Positions 1-5,686 of a stretch of DNA of 7,831 nt are shown here, piece after piece. Source of the DNA: Streptosporangiaceae bacterium (GTDB lineage Bacteria > Actinomycetota > Actinomycetes > Streptosporangiales > Streptosporangiaceae); assembly GCA_030045215.1 (NCBI GenBank), contig JASIBJ010000003.1:1-7831 (forward strand), in the 5' to 3' direction. The position numbers were made by a program, and so were the translations under genes. Under the pieces are notes generated by a model. It was not told the origin of the DNA and searched no databases. It worked only from the letters and a program-made list of their open reading frames with translations. Position 1 is the first letter of the stretch, and each line of letters starts with the position of its first letter.

Positions 1-28
1 CGACGGCCCGAATTGCGGGAGCCGTATT

Positions 29-102
29 CGACAGCATGGCGCCGGACTCCGGCGCTCTGCGAGCCCCGACAGCATGGCGGCGGACTCCGGCGCTCTGCGA
101 GC
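29..102. repeat. Two-copy 36-base tandem repeat with palindromic core
   Basis: Two 36-base units, 29-64 and 67-102, differ at a single base (C42 versus G80) and are separated by two bases, giving a 38-base period. Each unit contains the palindromic core GCCGGACTCCGGC or its near copy. In the first unit the palindrome extends to 17 bases (39-55); in the second, the G80 change breaks one pair. The sequence just left of the first unit also ends in a GAGCC-like stretch, so an older, decayed copy may precede it. The period is not a multiple of three and no gene covers it, so the repeat is unlikely to be a coding repeat. Its function is unknown: regulatory sites or a small dispersed intergenic repeat are both possible. 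Confidence 0.75.
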
Positions 103-263
103 GGCATACGCGTCACCGCCCGGCGTCGCGGGCGATCACATCCGCGCTTGGCCTGTGGGTCCGGTCGGCCGCGATCAGGCCGAACGAGGCCATGAAAGCC
201 GAGACTCGGCTCGTCCCTGTCGATCCCGGTCCGGTGGCATCACCCGCCAGTTCGCGTACTGGC

Positions 264-292
264 TTGACAATATCTAATCTTTGCATTAACTA
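264..292 (+). promoter_or_regulatory. Candidate promoter of the ArsR-type operon
   Basis: A perfect TTGACA -35 element lies at 264-269. Seventeen bases later, at 287-292, is TAACTA, a weak but acceptable actinobacterial -10. The surrounding 30 bases are strikingly AT-rich for this genome. With this spacing, transcription would begin near 298-301, at or just past the first ATG (295) and close to the in-frame GTG at 301. A better-looking TATTAT at 291-296 would need a 21-base spacer, which is too long. The -35 assignment is firmer than the -10. Confidence 0.45.
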
Positions 293-294
293 TT
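269..294. promoter_or_regulatory. Candidate ArsR-family operator (inverted repeat)
   Basis: Two 10-base arms, AATATCTAAT (269-278) and ATTAACTATT (285-294), match as an inverted repeat at 8 of 10 positions around a 6-base centre. The two mismatches are adjacent (273-274 against 289-290). ArsR-family repressors usually bind AT-rich imperfect palindromes of about this size overlapping their own promoter. This one covers the space between the -35 element and the start codon of an ArsR-type gene. The symmetry is seen directly; binding by the adjacent protein is inferred. Confidence 0.4.
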
Positions 295-660
295 ATGACT
301 GTGAGCAAGCAAGCGACGGCCGTGGCGGCCACCTACCCCGACGTGGCGGTGCTGTTCGCCGCCCTCGCGGATCCGGCCCGGCGCGAGGTCGTCCAGTTGC
401 TGGGCACCGCGCCGCGGCGGGCCGGCGAGCTTGCGGCGGCAGTCGGCATGTCGTCCCCCGCGATGAGCAGGCACCTTAAGGTGCTGCTCCGAGCCGGCGT
501 CATCACCGATGAGCGAACTTCCCGGGACGCGCGGATGCGCTACTTCAGACTCAGGCCGCGATCGCTTGCGTCGCTGCAGGCGTGGCTCGACCAGCTGCAA
601 GCCCACTGGGACGAGCAACTCGCCTCATTCAAGCGGCACGTAGAGGAGACGAAACCATGA
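295..660 (+). CDS. ArsR-family winged helix-turn-helix repressor
   Basis: Predicted 121-residue DNA-binding repressor, a usual length for the family. The winged helix covers roughly residues 15-90. A first helix carries the typical ALADPARREVVQLL stretch (23-36), the recognition helix is around SSPAMSRHLKVLLRAGVI (53-70), and the wing follows (71-87). The protein has no cysteine at all and lacks the ELCVCDL-type metal site. It therefore resembles the non-metal ArsR subgroup often paired with SRPBCC (AHSA1-like) genes rather than an arsenic or cadmium sensor. Its stop overlaps the next gene's start (ATGA, 657-660), so the two are probably co-translated. No ribosome binding site precedes the ATG at 295. 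A GTG two codons later (301) is an alternative start and would suit a leaderless transcript. It probably represses its own operon through the inverted repeat immediately upstream. The ligand is unknown. Confidence 0.88.
   Translation: MTVSKQATAVAATYPDVAVLFAALADPARREVVQLLGTAPRRAGELAAAVGMSSPAMSRHLKVLLRAGVITDERTSRDARMRYFRLRPRSLASLQAWLDQLQAHWDEQLASFKRHVEETKP
643..648 (+). promoter_or_regulatory. Ribosome binding site GAGGAG for the SRPBCC-VOC gene
   Basis: GAGGAG lies eight bases before the ATG at 657, inside the end of the ArsR-type gene. It decides the start of the downstream gene. The frame is open further left, but this is the only start with a good Shine-Dalgarno sequence and it gives the common ATGA overlap. 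Confidence 0.7.
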
Positions 661-1493
661 CGACCCAGGATGCCGGTTCTCGCACTGTCTCCTCCGAGGT
701 AACTGTCGGGGTCGACCCGCAGACCGCGTTCTCCGTTTTCACCGACGAGATTGACCTTTGGTGGGTGCGCGGGCCAATCAATTTCTACGACGGAGCCAGG
801 GCCATCGGCATGCGGTGCGAGCCGGGTGTCGGCGGACGCCTGCTCGAGCTGTATAGCGAAGACGGCAGCGATGCCCTCGTGCTCGGGCGGATTACCGCCT
901 GGCAGCCCGGTGAGCTGCTGGCCTGGGACAGCGGCGTTGATGACGTGACGGTCGAGGTCCGCTTCCTGCCGGCCGAGGGCGCCACCACCGTGACCGTAAC
1001 CGCCACGATCCCGGCCGGCGGTCGCGACGAGGGCGGCACCGCGTGGGTCCGCGTGGTCCCCCGCTGGCTCGGCTCGTGGGTGGCCCGCCGCGACTCGGCC
1101 GGCCGCGAGCCGGCCGACACGAACCGGCTCGGGCTGGCACTCTACTACGCCAAGCCAAGCTCGGCCGCGACCTGGCTGGCGGACGCGTTCGGCTTCGGGC
1201 CGGCCGACGAGTTGGGCGGCGACGAGTACGAGCACAGCTGGATCGAGTTCAAGGTCGGCGACTGCTCGGTCATGCTGTTCCCCCTCGCCGGCGACCGCCC
1301 CGAGGGCGCGCCCGTGACCCATGTGCCCTGGGTGTTCGTCGACGACCTCGACGCTCACCTCGAGCACGCCCGCAGCCGCGGCGCGACGATCGTCTCCCCG
1401 ATCCGCCAGCTCGGCTACCGCGCATACGAGGCCGCCGATCTGGAGGGCAACCGGTGGGTGTTCGCTCAGGCGCGCCCGACCATGCGGCACTGA
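657..1493 (+). CDS. SRPBCC (AHSA1-like) plus VOC/glyoxalase two-domain protein
   Basis: A 278-residue cytoplasmic protein with two ligand-binding folds. Residues about 12-145 look like an SRPBCC/AHSA1-type domain: a VTVGVDPQTAFSVFTD opening, a DLWW motif, a GGRLLE strand, then GRITAWQPGELLAW leading into the last strands and a tryptophan-bearing C-terminal helix. Residues about 157-273 look like a VOC (glyoxalase/bleomycin-resistance) domain, with LYYAKPSSAATWLADAFGF, THVPWVFVDDLDAHLEHARSRGA and a closing DLEGNRWVFAQ. A His is present at 222, but the first strand has no metal-binding His, so glyoxalase-type metal catalysis is doubtful. The ArsR-SRPBCC pairing is common in actinobacteria; the SRPBCC part may bind a small hydrophobic ligand. 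The start at 657 rests on the GAGGAG site and ATGA overlap. Substrate and reaction cannot be named; binding and sequestering a toxic compound is one possibility. Confidence 0.82.
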   Translation: MTTQDAGSRTVSSEVTVGVDPQTAFSVFTDEIDLWWVRGPINFYDGARAIGMRCEPGVGGRLLELYSEDGSDALVLGRITAWQPGELLAWDSGVDDVTVEVRFLPAEGATTVTVTATIPAGGRDEGGTAWVRVVPRWLGSWVARRDSAGREPADTNRLGLALYYAKPSSAATWLADAFGFGPADELGGDEYEHSWIEFKVGDCSVMLFPLAGDRPEGAPVTHVPWVFVDDLDAHLEHARSRGATIVSPIRQLGYRAYEAADLEGNRWVFAQARPTMRH

Positions 1494-1534
1494 TCCCTCA
1501 GCCGGACCGTGGGCTGGCGCCGGTGGCAGCGCGC

Positions 1535-1562
1535 GGAGCGGCCGGCGCCCGGCGGCCGCTCC
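1535..1562. terminator. Strong hairpin between convergent genes
   Basis: GGAGCGGCCG (1535-1544) and CGGCCGCTCC (1553-1562) form a perfect 10-base-pair stem with an 8-base loop. It lies in the 73-base gap between the stop of the SRPBCC-VOC gene (1493) and the stop of the convergent helicase gene (1567). Neither side has a T-run, but actinobacterial terminators often lack one. The position suggests a terminator working in both directions. Confidence 0.6.
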
Positions 1563-1566
1563 ACGA

Positions 1567-3645
1567 CTACGCCGGGCTGGCGGCCAGCCGGCGCAAGGCG
1601 CTGCGCACGATCTGCGGATCGTAGGTGCTCCAGTACGGCGGCAGCGAAGCCCGCAGAAACCCGCTGTACCGCGCCGTCGCAAGCCGCGGGTCCAGGATCG
1701 CGACCACGCCCCGGTCGTCGACCGTCCGCAGCAGCCTGCCGGTCCCCTGCGCAAGGAGCAGCGCGGCCTGGGACGCCGCCACCGCCATGAATCCGTTGCC
1801 GCCGCGGGCCGCGACCGCCCGCTGCCGGGCGGAAGCGAGCGGGTCGTCGGGCCGCGGGAACGGTATCCGGTCGATGACCACGAGCTGCAGCGACCGGCCG
1901 GGGACGTCCACGCCCTGCCACAGCGACAGCGTCCCGAACAGGCAGCTCGCCTCGTCCTCGGCGAACTTGGTGACCAGCAGCGCGGTCGAGTCATCACCCT
2001 GGCAGAGCAGCGGCACGCCGATCTGGTCGCGCAGCGCGTCCGCAGCCTGCCTAGCCGCGCGCATCGAGGAAAAGAGCCCGAGCGTCCGGCCACCCGCGGC
2101 CTCGATCAACTCGCGCAGCTCGGCCAGATAGGCATCCGGCAGGCCGTCCCGGCCGGGCTGCGGCAGGTGCCGCGCTACGTACAGAATCGCGCTGCGGCGG
2201 TGATCGAATGGCGAACCCACATCGAGACCGGTCCAGTCGAGCCCGTTAGCCTCCGCCGCGCAGCCCTCACCTGATGGCCCAGGCCCCGAAGCGGACGACC
2301 CGGACTCGCGCTCCGTGCCCGGCTCGCCTGGCTGCGGCAGGCCCCACTGCCTGGCCAGCGGCTCGAACGAACCGCCAAGGGTCAGGGTCGCCGAGGTCAG
2401 CACCACGGTGCGAGGCCGGAACAGTCGTTCCGCGAGCAGCCCGGCGACCTCGAGCGGCGCGACCCGCAGCGTATCGGGACGCGAGGAGTCGTCGGTGAAA
2501 GGGCGCTCCAGCCATACGACCTCCGGCCGCGCCGCGATGTCGGTGCCGAACGAGGCGACCAGCCGCGCGGCGTTCTCGGCCACCTCCTCCAGGGCCACGG
2601 TCGCTACCCTGGCCACCGCCAGGCGGTCGCCATCCTCCTCACCGCCGGTGTGGCTGCGCAGGTCCGCCGCGCAGGCGACGGCGCCGTCTCTCACGATGGT
2701 CAGCGCCGTCTCCAGCTGGTCCGGCAGGACGTCCATCCGGCCGGGCTCGCAGTCGCCAAGCGCGAGCTCGAGGCCCTGCGCCGCGGCCCGCAGCCGGCCG
2801 GCTAGGTCTTCGGGGACGAGTCGGCCGCAGCGGCGGGCCGCGGTCTCGACCGCGGCGGCGGTCAGCTCGCCCGCTGCGACGCTCGTGACGCGATCTACCA
2901 GGTCGTGAGCCTCGTCGATCACGACCACGTCGTGCTCGGGCAGCATGATGAAGCTCTCCATCGCGTCGATCGCGAGCAGCGCGTGATTGGTCACCACGAT
3001 GTCGGCCTCACCCGCCGCGTCGCGCGCCAACTCGGCGAAACACCGCGACCCGAACGGGCACTTCTGCGCGCCGATGCATTCCCTGGCACTCACCGAGACC
3101 TGCCGCCAGGCCCGGTCGTCGACGCCCGGCACGAGTTCGTCGCGGTCGCCGGTCTCGGTCGTCGCGGCCCACTCATGCAGGCGGGCGACCTGGCGTCCGG
3201 TCGCGGACACCGACCTCGGGTCGAAGAGCGCATCCTCCGGTTCGTCGGCCGCGGTTCCGTGCACCTTGTTCAGACACAGGTAGTTGCGGCGGCCCTTGAG
3301 GATCGCGAACACCGGCTCCCGGCCGAGCAGCCCGGACAGCGCCGCCGACAGCCGGGGCAGATCACGCTCGATGAGCTGGCGCTGCAGCGCGATCGTCGCG
3401 GTCGACACGACCACGGTTCCGCCTTGTCCGCTGGTCACGCCGCCCAGGGCATGGCGCAGCGCGGGAACCAGATAGGCGAGGGACTTCCCCGTTCCGGTCC
3501 CGGCTTGGACGGCCAGATGCCGCCGGGACTCCATCGCGTCACGAACGGCCCTGGCCATGGCCACCTGGCCCGGGCGCTGCGTCCCGGCGATGCCCGTCAC
3601 GGCCGCCGCGAGCAGCACATCGACGTCAGGCAGCTCCGATGACAC
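1567..3645 (-). CDS. dinG: DinG/XPD-type ATP-dependent DNA helicase with iron-sulfur cluster motif
   Basis: A 692-residue superfamily 2 helicase of the DinG branch, expected to unwind DNA 5' to 3' in repair or at R-loops and forks. Motifs in order: an RPGQ Q-motif at 24-27; Walker A AGTGTGKS at 48-55; motif Ia VVVSTATIALQRQL at about 78-91; four cysteines at 124, 190, 196 and 202, placed as in the 4Fe-4S domain of DinG and XPD; DEAH box at 244-247; TSAT at 417-420; LSLWQGVDVPG at 573-583; and QGTGRLLR at 633-640. All key residues are present, so it should be active. A Gly/Pro/Ser/Glu-rich stretch (about 437-466) interrupts the second helicase half as a probable flexible linker. The GTG start at 3645 gives SSELPDVDVLL and keeps the Q-motif; the open frame continues upstream but runs into the permease gene. 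Only a weak ribosome binding site is seen, and it lies within a stem-loop. It is 74 bases behind the permease gene and may be independent of it. Confidence 0.93.
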   Translation of the reverse strand: MSSELPDVDVLLAAAVTGIAGTQRPGQVAMARAVRDAMESRRHLAVQAGTGTGKSLAYLVPALRHALGGVTSGQGGTVVVSTATIALQRQLIERDLPRLSAALSGLLGREPVFAILKGRRNYLCLNKVHGTAADEPEDALFDPRSVSATGRQVARLHEWAATTETGDRDELVPGVDDRAWRQVSVSARECIGAQKCPFGSRCFAELARDAAGEADIVVTNHALLAIDAMESFIMLPEHDVVVIDEAHDLVDRVTSVAAGELTAAAVETAARRCGRLVPEDLAGRLRAAAQGLELALGDCEPGRMDVLPDQLETALTIVRDGAVACAADLRSHTGGEEDGDRLAVARVATVALEEVAENAARLVASFGTDIAARPEVVWLERPFTDDSSRPDTLRVAPLEVAGLLAERLFRPRTVVLTSATLTLGGSFEPLARQWGLPQPGEPGTERESGSSASGPGPSGEGCAAEANGLDWTGLDVGSPFDHRRSAILYVARHLPQPGRDGLPDAYLAELRELIEAAGGRTLGLFSSMRAARQAADALRDQIGVPLLCQGDDSTALLVTKFAEDEASCLFGTLSLWQGVDVPGRSLQLVVIDRIPFPRPDDPLASARQRAVAARGGNGFMAVAASQAALLLAQGTGRLLRTVDDRGVVAILDPRLATARYSGFLRASLPPYWSTYDPQIVRSALRRLAASPA

Positions 3646-3653
3646 GCATGAAA

Positions 3654-3710
3654 CGCTATCGCCTGCCGGGCGGCCCGCGGGCAGCCCGGCAACGCGGCCT
3701 GTGGATAGCG
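3654..3710 (-). promoter_or_regulatory. Nested inverted repeat in the helicase leader
   Basis: An outer 7-bp stem (CGCTATC 3654-3660 with GATAGCG 3704-3710) encloses an inner perfect 8-bp stem (TGCCGGGC 3664-3671 with GCCCGGCA 3684-3691). The inner loop contains a further GC palindrome (3673-3682). It fills most of the gap between the permease stop and the helicase GTG. In the minus-strand transcript it ends eight bases before the GTG, so it would cover the ribosome binding region. It could be a terminator or attenuator after the transporter genes or a translation-limiting structure. Only three U residues follow it. Confidence 0.45.
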
Positions 3711-3719
3711 AGCCGGTGG

Positions 3720-4616
3720 CTAACTGGTCACGTCGGCTGAGGTGAGCCGCGCCCACGCGATCGCGCCGAAGATCACGATGTACAGGGCGGACGACAGCAG
3801 CCCGTGCTGAATGCCGGATGTGTCGATCGGCGCCCGGAACAGTCCGCCCCAGGCCAGCCAGAAGTGCGAGGGCAGGATCGGATGGATGCCGGACAGCTGC
3901 GGGACCTGGTCGGCGATCTCGCTGCCGATCACGACGACGAGAATCCCGGCGATCGCGCCCACCGGGTGCTGGGTAAACGTCGAGGCGGCCAGCCCGATCG
4001 CGCCCACCGCGGCCATCGCCACCGCGGCATAGATCGCGACCACGAGCACGCGGAGCACGCCGTTCGCCAGCGGCACGGTCGTGCCCGACAGCAGCGTGAC
4101 GGGCCCGGTGTGGAACAAGATCAGCCCCATGATCAGCGACACGCACGCTACTAGCAGGCACGACGCGAAACTGAACACGACGATCGCCGCGTACTTGACC
4201 GCGAGCAGCCGGGTGCGGCCCGCGGGCACCGTCAGCAGGCCGCGCAGCGTGCCCATGTTCGCCTCACCGGCGATCGAGTCGCCGGCAACCACAGCGATCA
4301 CGAGCGGCAGGACGAGCACCAGCATGAGCGACAGCACCACGAGCGTCAGGAACACGCCGTTCCCGGCGAGCTGGTTCAGGAACGCCGGGCCGCCGGGGCC
4401 GGCACTGCTGTTCGCGTTGATCGTCAGCCGCAACACGATGCCGAGGAACACCGGGATGACCACGAGCACCCCGAGCAAGGCCAGGTTGCGCGGGCGCCCG
4501 AATACTAGCCGCAGCTCGGACCGGAAAAGCCTCAACCATGCGGGAACGGGGTGTGTCCCTGGCATCGCCGACTCGCCCGGCTCGCGGACTTCCGTGGCCG
4601 GCCTACTGCTCAACAT
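3720..4616 (-). CDS. ABC-2 type transporter permease
   Basis: A 298-residue integral membrane protein forming the channel of an ABC-2 exporter with the ATPase encoded just upstream. Six hydrophobic segments are visible at about residues 45-63, 88-111, 141-169, 186-212, 217-235 and 273-289. Between the second and third is the family's cytoplasmic coupling stretch, with DSIAGEANMGTLRGLL (113-128) followed by PAGRTRLLAVKY. The soluble N-terminus ends in a basic region (LFRSELRLVFGRPRN). The ATG at 4616 lies inside the last codons of the ATPase gene (14-nt overlap) and has GAGGG five bases ahead, which favours it. A second ATG at 4565 would give 281 residues starting MPGTHPVPAW, also plausible because the first 17 residues look like disordered tail. 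The exported substrate is unknown; lipids, peptides and antibiotics are all handled by this family. Confidence 0.88.
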   Translation of the reverse strand: MLSSRPATEVREPGESAMPGTHPVPAWLRLFRSELRLVFGRPRNLALLGVLVVIPVFLGIVLRLTINANSSAGPGGPAFLNQLAGNGVFLTLVVLSLMLVLVLPLVIAVVAGDSIAGEANMGTLRGLLTVPAGRTRLLAVKYAAIVVFSFASCLLVACVSLIMGLILFHTGPVTLLSGTTVPLANGVLRVLVVAIYAAVAMAAVGAIGLAASTFTQHPVGAIAGILVVVIGSEIADQVPQLSGIHPILPSHFWLAWGGLFRAPIDTSGIQHGLLSSALYIVIFGAIAWARLTSADVTS

Positions 4617-5655
4617 CGAAACCCTCGCCGGTCAGCTCGACGAACTCGTCTTCCAGGCTGCGCTTGGGCGTGTCCAGGCCCGCCACCGGCACGCCGCCGT
4701 ACACCAGGCGCTCGCAGATGAACTCCGGCTGCAACGTGCCCAGGTCGGCGGTCACCTCCTGGCCGTCCTGGCGGATCTCGGCCAGACCGAGATCGTTCAG
4801 CACCTTGGCGGCCAGCTCCGGCTGTGACGTGCGGACCAAGACCCGGCTGGTACCGCCGCCGCGCAGCTGGCTCAGCGGCCCGGAGAACACCAGCCGGCCT
4901 GAGCGCATGACGCCGACATGCGTGCAGATCTGCTCCACCTCGGCCAGCAGGTGCGACGACACGAAGACGGTCGCGCCGTCGGCGGCGATGTGCCGGATCA
5001 GCGATCGCACTTCCCTGGTCCCCTGCGGATCAAGCCCGTTGGTCGGCTCGTCCAGGATGACCAGCTCGCGGGGGCGGAGCAGGCTGGTGGCGATGGCCAG
5101 CCGCTGCTTCATGCCGAGCGAGTAGGCCTTGTACTTCTTGTCCGCCGCGGCCAGCAGGCCGACCCGGTGCAGGGCCTGCTCAATCCTGGCCGGCGCCGTC
5201 GCTGGGCTGGCGGTCCGGTCGGCCGCATCCAGACGGGCCAGGTTGCCGCGCCCGGACAGGTGCGGGTAGAACGCGGGTCCCTCCACCAGCGAGCCCACGC
5301 GCGCCAGTGCCTCGGTCTGCCCCTCCGGCATCGGGAAGCCCAGCAACTGATGGCGGCCGGCCGTGGGCTGGATCAGTCCGAGCAGCAGCCTGATCGTCGT
5401 TGTCTTGCCTGAGCCGTTGGGGCCGAGGAAGCCATAGACCGACCCGGCCGGCACTTGCAGGTCTAGCGTGTCGACGGCGAGCTGTCCGTTCCTGAACCGC
5501 TTGCTCAGCCCGCGGGTGACCAGCGCGTAACTCGGGTCAAAGACCTGCACGGCGTCGTCGGCGCGGCCGCTGTTGTCGGCACGGCCGCCGTGGCCGCCGT
5601 CGTCGCCACGGCCGGCCGCGCGACCGAAGCTGACCTCGTCCTCTGGTGATTGCAC
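4603..5655 (-). CDS. ABC transporter ATP-binding protein (BcrA/CcmA type)
   Basis: A 350-residue cytoplasmic ATPase that powers the adjacent ABC-2 permease. The nucleotide-binding domain spans about 44-262: Walker A GPNGSGKT (78-85); a Q-loop region where Glu replaces the usual Gln (SLVEGPAFYPHL), a feature common in BcrA-like drug exporters; signature YSLGMKQRL (178-186); Walker B ELVILDEP (197-204); D-loop GLDP (207-210); and switch His235 in SSHLLAEVE. The C-terminal part, about 279-349, matches the extra regulatory domain of such ATPases (DUF4162-like). The first 35 or so residues form an unusual Gly/Arg/Asp-rich tail. The GTG start at 5655 is 31 bases after the LolA-like gene and has no clear ribosome binding site. 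A GTG at 5550 would remove the tail and still leave an intact ATPase, so the start is uncertain. Confidence 0.92.
   Translation of the reverse strand: MQSPEDEVSFGRAAGRGDDGGHGGRADNSGRADDAVQVFDPSYALVTRGLSKRFRNGQLAVDTLDLQVPAGSVYGFLGPNGSGKTTTIRLLLGLIQPTAGRHQLLGFPMPEGQTEALARVGSLVEGPAFYPHLSGRGNLARLDAADRTASPATAPARIEQALHRVGLLAAADKKYKAYSLGMKQRLAIATSLLRPRELVILDEPTNGLDPQGTREVRSLIRHIAADGATVFVSSHLLAEVEQICTHVGVMRSGRLVFSGPLSQLRGGGTSRVLVRTSQPELAAKVLNDLGLAEIRQDGQEVTADLGTLQPEFICERLVYGGVPVAGLDTPKRSLEDEFVELTGEGFDVEQ
4622..4626 (-). promoter_or_regulatory. Ribosome binding site GAGGG for the permease
   Basis: GAGGG on the minus strand lies five bases before the ATG at 4616, within the ATPase coding sequence. It supports the overlapping start of the permease, and hence translational coupling, over the later ATG at 4565. 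Confidence 0.5.
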
Positions 5656-5686
5656 GGTAAGGGAACCTAGCTTGCGAGCCGACGGC

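Larger units (their letters stand above)
1..294. other. Left-edge non-coding region
   Basis: No convincing gene is seen here. The open frames present are short, rich in Arg and Pro, overlap each other and resemble no family I know; they look like chance products of high GC. The region contains a tandem repeat (29-102), a 15-base palindrome with arms AGCCGAG and CTCGGCT around a central A (197-211), and the AT-rich promoter/operator stretch before the ArsR-type gene (264-294). It may also hold the tail of whatever lies to the left, but no reading frame argues for that. Confidence 0.5.

Noticed and set aside
113..193. A 26-residue minus-strand frame starting MASFGLIAADRTHRPS
   Set aside because: It reads plausibly, but has no ribosome binding site, no recognised family and is too short to support.
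36..479. Long plus-strand frame across the left region and the ArsR-type gene
   Set aside because: It is out of frame with the clear ArsR-type gene, Arg/Gly-rich, and has no recognisable domain.
540..2093. 517-residue minus-strand open frame
   Set aside because: It crosses the SRPBCC-VOC gene and the end of the helicase gene in the wrong frame; GC-rich shadow.
1321..2274. 317-residue plus-strand open frame
   Set aside because: It lies opposite the helicase and over the end of the VOC domain, with Arg/Pro/Ala-biased sequence and no motif.
2905..3642. 245-residue plus-strand frame rich in His, Arg and Asp
   Set aside because: It is antisense to the conserved helicase N-terminal half, which carries clear motifs.
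3646..4161. Long N-terminal extension of the helicase frame
   Set aside because: It overlaps the permease coding sequence and is Arg/Ala-rich without domains; the GTG at 3645 gives a full-length DinG-type protein.
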